Below, piece by piece: positions 56,969 to 64,000 of a DNA stretch of 64,000 bases. The translations under genes were made by a program, and so were the position numbers. The first letter of the stretch is position 1, and each line of letters begins with the position of its first letter. Origin of the DNA: Ramlibacter ginsenosidimutans. Its GTDB lineage: Bacteria > Pseudomonadota > Gammaproteobacteria > Burkholderiales > Burkholderiaceae_C. The stretch spans positions 248,001-312,000 of the forward strand of contig NZ_JAEPWM010000004.1 in the NCBI RefSeq assembly GCF_016654015.1, given 5' to 3'. The notes beneath the pieces are model-generated. The model saw nothing but the letters and a program-made list of their open reading frames with translations, was not told the DNA's origin and made no database searches.

Positions 56969-57721
56969 TCAGCCCATGAACATTCCGCCGTTCACGTGGA
57001 GCTCCTGGCCCGTCACGTAGCCGGCCTGCGGCGAGGCCAGCCAGGCCACCGCGTGGGCGATGTCGGCCGGCTTGCCGAGGTGGCCGAGGGGGATCTGGCC
57101 CAGCAGTGACTTCTGTTGTTCTTCCGGCAGTGCGGCCGTCATGTCGGTCTCGATGAACCCGGGCGCCACGCAGTTCACCGTGACGCCCCGGCTGCCGAGC
57201 TCGCGGGCGAGCGCGCGCGTCATGCCGGCGACGCCGGCCTTGGCGGCGGCATAGTTCGCCTGGCCGGGGTTGCCGGACGCACCCACCACGCTCGTGATGC
57301 TCACGATGCGGCCGTAGCGCTGCTTCATCATCGTGCGCATCACGGCGCGGCTCATCCGGAACACGGCCTTCAGGTTCGTGTCCAGCACCGCGTCCCAGTC
57401 CTCGTCCTTCATGCGCATGGCGAGCTGGTCGCGCGTGATGCCGGCGTTGTTCACCAGCACGTGGAGACCACCGGCCTCCTTCGCGATCGCATCCACCAGC
57501 GCCTCGCCGGCCTTGACGTCGTTGACGTCGAGCCGGGCGCCGCGGCAATCCGAGAACTGCGCCAGCGCGTGCGTGATCTTGCCGGCGCCCTCGTCCGTCG
57601 TCGCCGTGCCGATCACCTTCATGCCCCGCGCCGCGAGCTCGTGGGCGATGGCCGCGCCGATGCCGCGAGACGCGCCGGTCACGAGCGCCACCTGTCCGTG
57701 CATGTCGATGTGCGTGCTCAT
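56969..57721 (-). CDS. fabG: 3-oxoacyl-ACP reductase
   Basis: 250 residues, short-chain dehydrogenase. TGASRGIG cofactor site, NNAG, and the Ser-Tyr-Lys catalytic set in SITSVVGASGNPGQANYAAAKAG. Reduces 3-oxoacyl-ACP with NADPH. ATG overlaps fabD by 4 bases. Confidence 0.96.
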   Translation of the reverse strand: MSTHIDMHGQVALVTGASRGIGAAIAHELAARGMKVIGTATTDEGAGKITHALAQFSDCRGARLDVNDVKAGEALVDAIAKEAGGLHVLVNNAGITRDQLAMRMKDEDWDAVLDTNLKAVFRMSRAVMRTMMKQRYGRIVSITSVVGASGNPGQANYAAAKAGVAGMTRALARELGSRGVTVNCVAPGFIETDMTAALPEEQQKSLLGQIPLGHLGKPADIAHAVAWLASPQAGYVTGQELHVNGGMFMG

Positions 57722-58668
57722 TGCAGCATTCCCTTCACTTCCGCCAGTGTCGCGGGATCGAGGATGGCGGCGGACGCCAGCGACGCGTCGATGCGCTTCA
57801 CCAGTCCGGCGAGCACCTTGCCCGGGCCGCACTCGACGATCGTCGTGACGCCCCGGCCCTGGATCGCGCGCACGCATTCCACCCAGCGCACCGGCCCGAA
57901 CGCCTGTGCGTACAGCGCGGCACGGATGCGGTCGGGGTCCGTTTCAACCTTGACCTCGATGTTGTTCACCACCGGGATGCGCGGACTCTCCAGCTTCGTT
58001 TCGGCCAGCCGCGCCTTCAGCTTTTCGGCCGCCGGCTTCATCAGGCTGGAGTGGAACGGCGCGGAGACGGGCAGCAGCAGCGCGCGCTTGGCGCCCATCG
58101 CCTTCAGCACTTCGCACGCCTTGTCGACGCCGGCCTTGCTGCCGGCGATGACGGTCTGCGCAGGATCGTTGAAGTTCGCGGCCTCGACCACTTCGCCGGT
58201 GTTCACGCCGAGCTGGCGCAGCGCCTCGGCGCAGCCCTCGATCACCTTCTGGGCATCGAGCCCGAGGATGGCCGCCATCGCGCCGGTGCCCACGGGCACG
58301 GCTTCCTGCATCGCCTGCGCACGGAAGCGCACGAGCGGCGCGGCGTCGGCGAGCGCGAGCGCACCGGCGGCGACCAGCGCGGTGTATTCGCCCAGCGAGT
58401 GACCCGCCACGACCGCCGGCTCGGCGCCGCCTTCGGCGCGCCAGGCGCGGTAGGCGGCGATGCCGGCTACCAGCATCACCGGCTGCGTATTGGTGGTGAG
58501 CGCGAGCGCTTCCTTGGGCCCTTCGTGGATCAGGCGCGCGACGTCCTCGCCGAGCGCATCGGAAGCCTCCTTCAGGGTCTCGCGCACCGCGGGGTGGTCT
58601 CCCCAGGCGTCGAGCATGCCCACGGACTGCGAGCCCTGGCCGGGAAACACGAAGGCGAACGGATGCAT
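57718..58668 (-). CDS. fabD: malonyl-CoA:ACP transacylase
   Basis: 316 residues. GHSLGEYTAL contains nucleophile Ser91, and FPGQGSQ marks the N-terminus. Loads malonyl groups on ACP. It lies 38 bases after fabH and overlaps fabG. Confidence 0.96.
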   Translation of the reverse strand: MHPFAFVFPGQGSQSVGMLDAWGDHPAVRETLKEASDALGEDVARLIHEGPKEALALTTNTQPVMLVAGIAAYRAWRAEGGAEPAVVAGHSLGEYTALVAAGALALADAAPLVRFRAQAMQEAVPVGTGAMAAILGLDAQKVIEGCAEALRQLGVNTGEVVEAANFNDPAQTVIAGSKAGVDKACEVLKAMGAKRALLLPVSAPFHSSLMKPAAEKLKARLAETKLESPRIPVVNNIEVKVETDPDRIRAALYAQAFGPVRWVECVRAIQGRGVTTIVECGPGKVLAGLVKRIDASLASAAILDPATLAEVKGMLQ

Positions 58669-58706
58669 GCTTGTCTCTCTTTGCGGATGGCCGCGCAGCG
58701 CGCGGC

Positions 58707-59684
58707 CTAGAAGTCCAGCAGGACCGCGCCCCAGGTGAAGCCGCCGCCCACGCCTTCCAGCATGAGGGTGTCACCCTTCCTGATCTTGCCCTGGCGCACC
58801 GCGGCGTCCATGGCCAGCGGGATCGACGCGGCCGAAGTGTTGCCGTGCTCGTCGACCGTGACCACCAGCTTGTCGGCGGGGACCTTCAGCTTGCGCGCGG
58901 TGCCCTGCATGATGCGGATGTTGGCCTGGTGCGGGATCAGCCAGTCGATGTCGGCCTCGGTCTTGCCCGCCTTCGCCAGCGTGGCGCGGGCCGCCTGCTC
59001 GAGCACGCCCACGGCGAGCTTGAACACGGCCTGGCCATCCATGCGCAGCAGCGGATTGCCGTGCACCTTGCCGCCGGACACGCCGCCCGGCACGCAGAGG
59101 ATCTCCACGTGCTTGCCGTCGGCATGCAGGTCGCTCGCGAGGATGCCGGGCGTGTCCGATGCTTCCAGCACCACGGCGCCGGCGCCGTCGCCGAACAGCA
59201 CGCAAGTCGTGCGATCGCTGAAATCGAGCAGGCGCGAGAACACCTCGGAGCCGATCACCAGGGCCTTGCTCGCGCTGCCGGTACGAATCATCGCGTCCGC
59301 CACGGTGAGGGCATACACGAAGCCGCTGCAGACGGCCTGCACGTCGAAGGCCGGACAGCCCGCGATGCCCAGCTTGTTCTGCAGGATGGTGGCCGTCGAG
59401 GGGAACACCATGTCGGGCGTGGACGTGGCGACGATGATCAGGTCGATCTCGGACGCCTGGCGGCCCGCCATCTCCAGCGCGTGGCGCGCGGCGTGCACGC
59501 CGAGGTCACTGCTGCCGACGTCGGGTGCGGCGAAGTGGCGCGCCCGGATGCCCGTGCGTTCCACGATCCACTGGTCCGAGGTCTCCACTCCGGCGGCGGC
59601 CAGTTCGGCCGCGAGGTCCGCGTTGGTCACGCGGCGAGGCGGCAGGAAGCTGCCCGTGCCCGTGATCCGGGAATATCTGGTCAT
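58707..59684 (-). CDS. fabH: 3-oxoacyl-ACP synthase III
   Basis: 325 residues. Cys119 in [12 protein letters not shown], His in [10 protein letters not shown] and Asn in [15 protein letters not shown] form the triad. Starts fatty acid chains from acetyl-CoA. Two bases after plsX. Confidence 0.96.
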   Translation of the reverse strand: MTRYSRITGTGSFLPPRRVTNADLAAELAAAGVETSDQWIVERTGIRARHFAAPDVGSSDLGVHAARHALEMAGRQASEIDLIIVATSTPDMVFPSTATILQNKLGIAGCPAFDVQAVCSGFVYALTVADAMIRTGSASKALVIGSEVFSRLLDFSDRTTCVLFGDGAGAVVLEASDTPGILASDLHADGKHVEILCVPGGVSGGKVHGNPLLRMDGQAVFKLAVGVLEQAARATLAKAGKTEADIDWLIPHQANIRIMQGTARKLKVPADKLVVTVDEHGNTSAASIPLAMDAAVRQGKIRKGDTLMLEGVGGGFTWGAVLLDF

Positions 59685-59686
59685 TT

Positions 59687-60736
59687 CTAGTTCGTGGCCG
59701 CTTCCAGCTGCGCGTCCCCTGCGCTGCTCGCAAGGAGCGGACGCGCGTGGGCGATGCGGCTCTGGACGCGGTCCAGCAAATTGTTTCGGGCCGCATCATA
59801 CGCGCGGTTGAGGGCCTGCTCGAACGCATAGTCGTCGGCCGACCCGTGGCTCTTGACCACCAGCCCGCGCAGGCCCAGCAGCGCCGCACCGTTGTAGCGC
59901 CGATGGTCCACGCGCTTCTTGAGCGCCGACAGCACCGGATAGGCAGCGATGGCGGCGAGCCTGGTCAGCGGGCTGCGGCCGAACTCCTCCTTCAGGAAGG
60001 AGACGATCAGCGAGGCGACCCCTTCGCTGGTCTTGAGCATCACGTTGCCGACGAAGCCGTCGCACACCACGATCTCGGTCGTGCCCTTGAAGATGTCGTT
60101 GCCTTCGACGTTGCCGAAGTAGTTGAGGTCGCCGGCCGCGCCGGCCGCGCGCAGCAGCTCGCCGGCCTTCTTGATCACCTCGTTGCCCTTGATCACTTCC
60201 TCGCCGATGTTCAACAGGCCGACGCTCGGACTGTCGTGCCCCGTCATCGCGGAGACCAGCGCGGAGCCCATGACCGCGAACTGCAGCAGGTGCTGCTCCG
60301 TGCAGTCCACGTTGGCGCCGAGGTCCAGCACCGTGGTCGCCTCGCCCTTGGCGTTGGGCATCTGCGTGGCAATGGCGGGGCGGTCGATGCCGTCGAGCGT
60401 CTTGAGCAGGTAGCGCGCGAGCGCCATCAGCGCGCCCGTGTTGCCGGCGGAGACGGCGACCTGCGCCTGCCCCTCCTTCACCTGCCGGATCGCCACGCGC
60501 ATGGACGAATCCTTCTTCTTGCGCAGGGCGACCTCGACGGGGTCGTCCATCGCCACCACCTCGGTGGCGGGCACGACGCGGGCACGGGGATGCTGCAGGG
60601 ATGCGAGGGCCGCGGGCGCGCCCACGAGCAGCAGGTGCGCGTCCTCGTGCGCCTGCAGGAAGTTGCGGCAGGCAGCCAGGGTGATGCGGGGGCCATGGTC
60701 GCCGCCCATGCAATCGACAGCCAGGGTGGTCGTCAT
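59687..60736 (-). CDS. plsX: phosphate acyltransferase
   Basis: 349 residues. [28 protein letters not shown] and [17 protein letters not shown] are the PlsX signatures. Makes acyl-phosphate from acyl-ACP for phospholipid synthesis at the membrane. A terminator-type hairpin lies between it and rpmF. Confidence 0.95.
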   Translation of the reverse strand: MTTTLAVDCMGGDHGPRITLAACRNFLQAHEDAHLLLVGAPAALASLQHPRARVVPATEVVAMDDPVEVALRKKKDSSMRVAIRQVKEGQAQVAVSAGNTGALMALARYLLKTLDGIDRPAIATQMPNAKGEATTVLDLGANVDCTEQHLLQFAVMGSALVSAMTGHDSPSVGLLNIGEEVIKGNEVIKKAGELLRAAGAAGDLNYFGNVEGNDIFKGTTEIVVCDGFVGNVMLKTSEGVASLIVSFLKEEFGRSPLTRLAAIAAYPVLSALKKRVDHRRYNGAALLGLRGLVVKSHGSADDYAFEQALNRAYDAARNNLLDRVQSRIAHARPLLASSAGDAQLEAATN

Positions 60737-60789
60737 GGCTTCAACTGTAGAGGCAAACGGCAGGCGTCCAGGGACGGGGGCGAGACAAG

Positions 60790-60822
60790 AAAAAGGCCCG
60801 GCGTGCGTGCGCAGCCGGGCCC
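60790..60822 (-). terminator. intrinsic terminator between rpmF and plsX
   Basis: On the - strand a GGCCCGGC/GCCGGGCC stem (60821-60814, 60802-60795) precedes CTTTTTC. It may end or attenuate transcription after rpmF. Confidence 0.65.
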
Positions 60823-60838
60823 TGGACGTGATGCGGAA

Positions 60839-61021
60839 TCAGGCGTCGTTCTTCGTCTTGAGGACCTTGCGGCCCTTGTAGAAGCCGTTCGGGCTGATGT
60901 GGTGGCGCAGGTGCGTCTCGCCGGTGGTCGGCTCGACCGCGATGCCGGGCACCGTCAGCGCGTTGTGCGAACGGTGCATGCCGCGCTTGGACGGCGACTT
61001 CTTGTTTTGCTGGACGGCCAT
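60839..61021 (-). CDS. rpmF: 50S ribosomal protein L32
   Basis: 60 residues, [19 protein letters not shown] onward with [15 protein letters not shown]. The zinc-binding Cys residues of some L32 proteins are absent, as in other proteobacteria. Located in the standard yceD-rpmF-plsX order. Confidence 0.97.
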   Translation of the reverse strand: MAVQQNKKSPSKRGMHRSHNALTVPGIAVEPTTGETHLRHHISPNGFYKGRKVLKTKNDA

Positions 61022-61165
61022 GACGGGCTCCTGGATTCGTTGTGCCGCCCGTCATGCATGACGCCAGCAGCGGGTGGAAGGGTTGGACAAGGCGCATCGG
61101 GGCGGCAGGGCCTGCAGACAGTGCAGCAGCCTCCCAGGCGCGAAGCCCGCGATTATAGCCCAAGC

Positions 61166-61708
61166 CTACTTCCCCGTCTTCATCCGGCCCAGCACGGCGA
61201 ACGGGTTCTCCCGTTCCGCGTCCCCCGTGTCGAAGTCGGGGTCGACGGCAGACATTTTCACGGGCTCGGGACAGACCTCGTGGCGCGGCGCCACGGGCAT
61301 CTCCATCAGCAGCTCGTCCTCGACCAGTTCCAGCAGGTCGAAGCTGCGGGACAAGGCCAGCAGGTCTTCCTCGGAGGTGTCGTCTTCCGCCGCGGCCGTT
61401 GCCTCGTCCGTCACGAAGCGGAAGGACCGGTCCACGGTGACCGGGACGTCGACCGGCATGAGGCAACGTTGGCACACCAGCGGCAGTGTCGCGCTGGCGT
61501 TCAGGTGCAGCCACACCTGCGGATGCACGTGGCGCGGATTGAGCAGCTCGCCCTTTGCGTCCCAATGCACCGTGGTCTCGTTCGGCGAACCCACGGTTTC
61601 CGCGGCCAGCCGCCTGAACCTGGCGAGGCCTTCGTCGGCCGCGATCCCCGCGCCTTCCTCGGCGAAACGGTGAACGTCCAGGCGATGCGGGTCGAAGTCC
61701 TTGGCCAT
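61166..61708 (-). CDS. yceD: YceD/DUF177 protein
   Basis: 180 residues. The CQRCLMPVDVPV segment is typical of DUF177, linked in several bacteria to 23S rRNA accumulation and often located before rpmF. ATG 61708; divergent from maf, with only 25 bases between. Confidence 0.9.
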   Translation of the reverse strand: MAKDFDPHRLDVHRFAEEGAGIAADEGLARFRRLAAETVGSPNETTVHWDAKGELLNPRHVHPQVWLHLNASATLPLVCQRCLMPVDVPVTVDRSFRFVTDEATAAAEDDTSEEDLLALSRSFDLLELVEDELLMEMPVAPRHEVCPEPVKMSAVDPDFDTGDAERENPFAVLGRMKTGK

Positions 61709-61733
61709 GAACCCAGTGTAAGAGAATCGGCGC

Positions 61734-62339
61734 ATGCCCCCGTTCCCCGCAAGCAACCCGTCCCGTGCCGTGGTGCTCGGCTCCACCTCGCCCTATCGGC
61801 GCGAACTGCTGTCGCGCTTGCGCCTGCCGTTCACGGTCGAGCCACCCCAGGTCGATGAAACGCCGGCGCGGGGCGAAACGCCCCTGGCGCTGGCGCGCCG
61901 GCTCGCCGCAGCGAAGGCAGCCGCGGTGGCGCGCCTGCATCCGGACGCGGTGGTGATCGGCTCCGACCAGGTGGCCGACCTCGACGGCGAGCCGCTCGGC
62001 AAGCCGGGCACGCACGCGAATGCGGTGGCCCAGCTGCGCCGCATGAGCGGGCGCACGGTGGTGTTCCAGACCGCGCTCACCGTGCTGTGCGACGCGACCG
62101 GTTTTGCGCAGCACGACCTCGCCCCGGTGCGCGTGCGCTTTCGCGCGCTGGACGACGCGGAGATCGAAGCCTACCTGCGGGCCGAGCAGCCGTACGACTG
62201 CGCGGGCAGCGCCAAGAGCGAGGGACTGGGCGTCGCCCTGCTCGAAGCGATCGAGAGCGACGACCCCACGGCGCTCGTCGGCCTGCCCCTGATCCGCACC
62301 TGCCGCATGCTGCGCGCGGCCGGCGTGCGCGTGCTCTGA
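61734..62339 (+). CDS. maf: Maf-like nucleotide pyrophosphatase (YceF type)
   Basis: 201 residues. LGSTSPYRRELLSRL at the start and GSDQVADLDGEPLGKPG are Maf signatures, the latter as in YceF, which hydrolyses m7GTP. Its stop overlaps the next start as TGATG. Confidence 0.93.
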   Translation: MPPFPASNPSRAVVLGSTSPYRRELLSRLRLPFTVEPPQVDETPARGETPLALARRLAAAKAAAVARLHPDAVVIGSDQVADLDGEPLGKPGTHANAVAQLRRMSGRTVVFQTALTVLCDATGFAQHDLAPVRVRFRALDDAEIEAYLRAEQPYDCAGSAKSEGLGVALLEAIESDDPTALVGLPLIRTCRMLRAAGVRVL

Positions 62340-63100
62340 TGGCAGCCGGCCGCCTCTACCTCGTCCCGACGCCGCTGGACTTCGGCTGCGACACGCAGGC
62401 GCCTCTGGCACAGGTGCTGCCCGCGGGCACGATCGCGGTCGCCGCGCGGGTGACGCACTGGATCTGCGAGAACGCGAAGTCGGCCCGCGCCTTCCTCAAG
62501 CGGGTGGGCGAGGTCCAGCCACTGGCCGCGCCGCTGCAGCAGCAGGACATCCTCGAGCTGCCGCGCGAGGTGCACAAGAAGGGCGACCATGCGCCGGCGA
62601 GCTTCGACGCGCGGCCCCTGCTGCAAGCCGCCGTTGCAGGCCACGAGCTGGGCTTGCTGAGCGAAGCAGGGATGCCCGCCGTCGCGGATCCGGGCTCGTC
62701 GGTGGTCCGTGCGGCGCACGAACTGGGCATCGAGGTCGTGCCGCTGGTGGGCCCCGTGTCGCTGCTGCTCGCGCTCGCCGCGAGCGGCCTGAACGGCCAG
62801 AACTTTGCCTTCGTCGGCTACCTGCCGCAGGACGCGGGCCAGCGGGCGCAGCGCCTGCGGGAACTCGAAGCGCTGGCGCAGCGCACGGGCCAGACGCAGA
62901 TGTTCATCGAGACGCCGTACCGCAACGCGGCCTTGTGGGAAGCGCTGCTGAACGGCTTGAAGCCCGCGACGCGCGTCGCGGTCGCATCGGGTCTGACCTT
63001 GCCGACCGCTCGCTGCCACACCGCCAGCGCTTCGGCCTGGAAGCAGCGGCCGGCGCCCGTGCGCAACGACGTGCCCGCGGTGTTCGCACTCGGCGCCTGA
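62339..63100 (+). CDS. SAM-dependent methyltransferase (RsmI-like, tetrapyrrole-methylase fold)
   Basis: 253 residues. YLVPTPLDFG start, SEAGMPAVADPGSSVVRAA and GPVSLLLALAASGLNG fit the family of RsmI; the SDAGTP motif is altered to SEAGMP and the protein is shorter, so it is probably the YraL-like paralogue rather than RsmI itself. Target unknown. Co-transcribed with maf. Confidence 0.88.
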   Translation: MAAGRLYLVPTPLDFGCDTQAPLAQVLPAGTIAVAARVTHWICENAKSARAFLKRVGEVQPLAAPLQQQDILELPREVHKKGDHAPASFDARPLLQAAVAGHELGLLSEAGMPAVADPGSSVVRAAHELGIEVVPLVGPVSLLLALAASGLNGQNFAFVGYLPQDAGQRAQRLRELEALAQRTGQTQMFIETPYRNAALWEALLNGLKPATRVAVASGLTLPTARCHTASASAWKQRPAPVRNDVPAVFALGA

Positions 63101-63133
63101 GGCGCACCGGTTCCGGGCGCGCCGTTGCGCCGG

Positions 63134-64000
63134 TCAGCGCAGGGCCGGCAGCTTCTGCATCGCCTTGACGGCACCCTCGCCGATGGCCGCGCCGAAGCGC
63201 CGCGCCAGCTTCTCGGCCACGTTCTCGCGCTGCGTGTAGTCCACCAGGTCTTCGGCCTTGATCACTTCGCGCGCGACGTAATCGAGGTTGCCCAACTGGT
63301 CGGCCAGGCCCAGGTCCACGGCCTGCTGGCCGGTCCAGAACAGTCCGCTGAACAGCCCCGGCGTGTCGGCCTTCAGGCGCTTGCCGCGGCCGGCCTTCAC
63401 CACGTCGATGAACTGCCGGTGCACCACGTCCAGCATCTGCTGAGCGTGCTCCTTCTGCTTGTCGGTCTGCGGGCTGAAGGGATCGAGGAAGCCCTTGTTC
63501 TCGCCGGCGGTCAGCAGCCGCCGCTCGATCCCGAGCTTGTCCATGAGGCCGACGAAGCCGAAGCCTTCCATGAGCACGCCGATGCTGCCGACGATGCTGG
63601 CCTTGTCGACGTAGATGCGGTCTGCGGCGACGGCGATGTAGTACGCCGCGGAGGCGCAGGACTCCTCCACCACCACGTAGAGCGGCTTCTTGTACTTCTC
63701 CTTCATGCGCCGCAGTTCGTCGTTGATGATGCCCGCCTGCACCGGGCTGCCGCCGGGCGAGTTGATCAGGAGCACCACTCCGCGCGTTCCCTCGTCCTCG
63801 AACGCCGCCTTGGCGGCGGCCAGCACCGCATCGGCGCTCGCGTCCGTCTTCGGCCCGATTTCGCCGTCGATGGAGATCACGGCCGTGTGCGGCGTCAACT
63901 TGTCGCTCGGCGTGTTGCGATAGCTCAGGGCCCAGACCAGGAAGATGAAGAACGCCAGCCAGGCCAGGCGCACGAATGCGCGCCAGCGCCGCGCCGCCTT
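63134..64000 (-). CDS. sppA: S49-family signal peptide peptidase (SppA-like), 5' end beyond window
   Basis: The frame is open to the window edge, so the N-terminus is missing. One membrane helix (LAWLAFFIFLVWALSY) is followed by ISIDGEIG, LINSPGG, the nucleophile region EESCASAAYYIA and the Lys of DKASIVGSIGVLMEGFG. Degrades cleaved signal peptides in the membrane/periplasm. Converges with the methyltransferase gene. Confidence 0.9.
   Translation of the reverse strand, partial: KAARRWRAFVRLAWLAFFIFLVWALSYRNTPSDKLTPHTAVISIDGEIGPKTDASADAVLAAAKAAFEDEGTRGVVLLINSPGGSPVQAGIINDELRRMKEKYKKPLYVVVEESCASAAYYIAVAADRIYVDKASIVGSIGVLMEGFGFVGLMDKLGIERRLLTAGENKGFLDPFSPQTDKQKEHAQQMLDVVHRQFIDVVKAGRGKRLKADTPGLFSGLFWTGQQAVDLGLADQLGNLDYVAREVIKAEDLVDYTQRENVAEKLARRFGAAIGEGAVKAMQKLPALR

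Overview
The window looks like chromosome of a high-GC betaproteobacterium of the order Burkholderiales, most likely family Comamonadaceae (Ramlibacter/Variovorax-like). This is inferred from high GC, two Bug-type (tripartite tricarboxylate family) solute receptors, acyl-CoA catabolic genes and the block rpmF-plsX-fabHDG-acpP-fabF-rpoE-rseAB-degP-lepA-lepB-rnc-era-recO-pdxJ-acpS-nagZ. No rRNA, tRNA, CRISPR array or transposase was recognised.

Region 1 (1-13.8 kb, mostly + strand) is metabolic: the end of a Bug receptor, an amidohydrolase and an SMP-30 lactonase; small stress or nucleoid-type proteins; a second-type FtsH protease; a DODA-type dioxygenase facing a lipase-like hydrolase; an ornithine cyclodeaminase homologue; and a three-gene branched-chain 2-oxoacid dehydrogenase operon (E1 alpha, E1 beta, E2) without a local E3. 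Region 2 (13.8-18.8 kb) is a stress-type island: CsbD-like protein, sensor kinase, a 49-residue Lmo0937-type membrane protein, BON lipoprotein, VIT-family transporter, two Crp/Fnr-type regulators and a 59-residue hydrophilic protein. Region 3 (18.9-26.0 kb) is a tightly overlapping catabolic operon (Bug receptor, NDP-forming CoA ligase, two enoyl-CoA hydratases, aldehyde dehydrogenase) with a divergent LysR regulator, which looks like CoA-dependent side-chain breakdown of an unknown, possibly aromatic, acid.

Region 4 (26.1-42.4 kb) is the most unusual part: one 13.8-kb gene for a 4,613-residue YD/RHS-repeat protein with a large non-RHS insert, a LysM domain, a hydrophobic segment and an AT-richer C-terminal tip. 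A 208-residue candidate immunity gene follows after one base. Two TPR-type genes lie on the other side of its promoter region. This has the organisation of a polymorphic toxin with cognate immunity protein, in an architecture lacking the usual PAAR or secretion-signal start.

Region 5 (42.5-61.7 kb, all - strand) is core housekeeping: large-subunit protein L32 and YceD, fatty-acid initiation and elongation (PlsX, FabH, FabD, FabG, ACP, FabF), the sigma-E envelope stress module (RpoE, RseA, RseB, DegP), LepA, signal peptidase I, RNase III, Era, RecO, PdxJ, AcpS and NagZ. These genes link lipid synthesis, envelope stress and protein export. The window ends with divergent maf and an RsmI-like methyltransferase gene and a truncated S49 peptidase gene.
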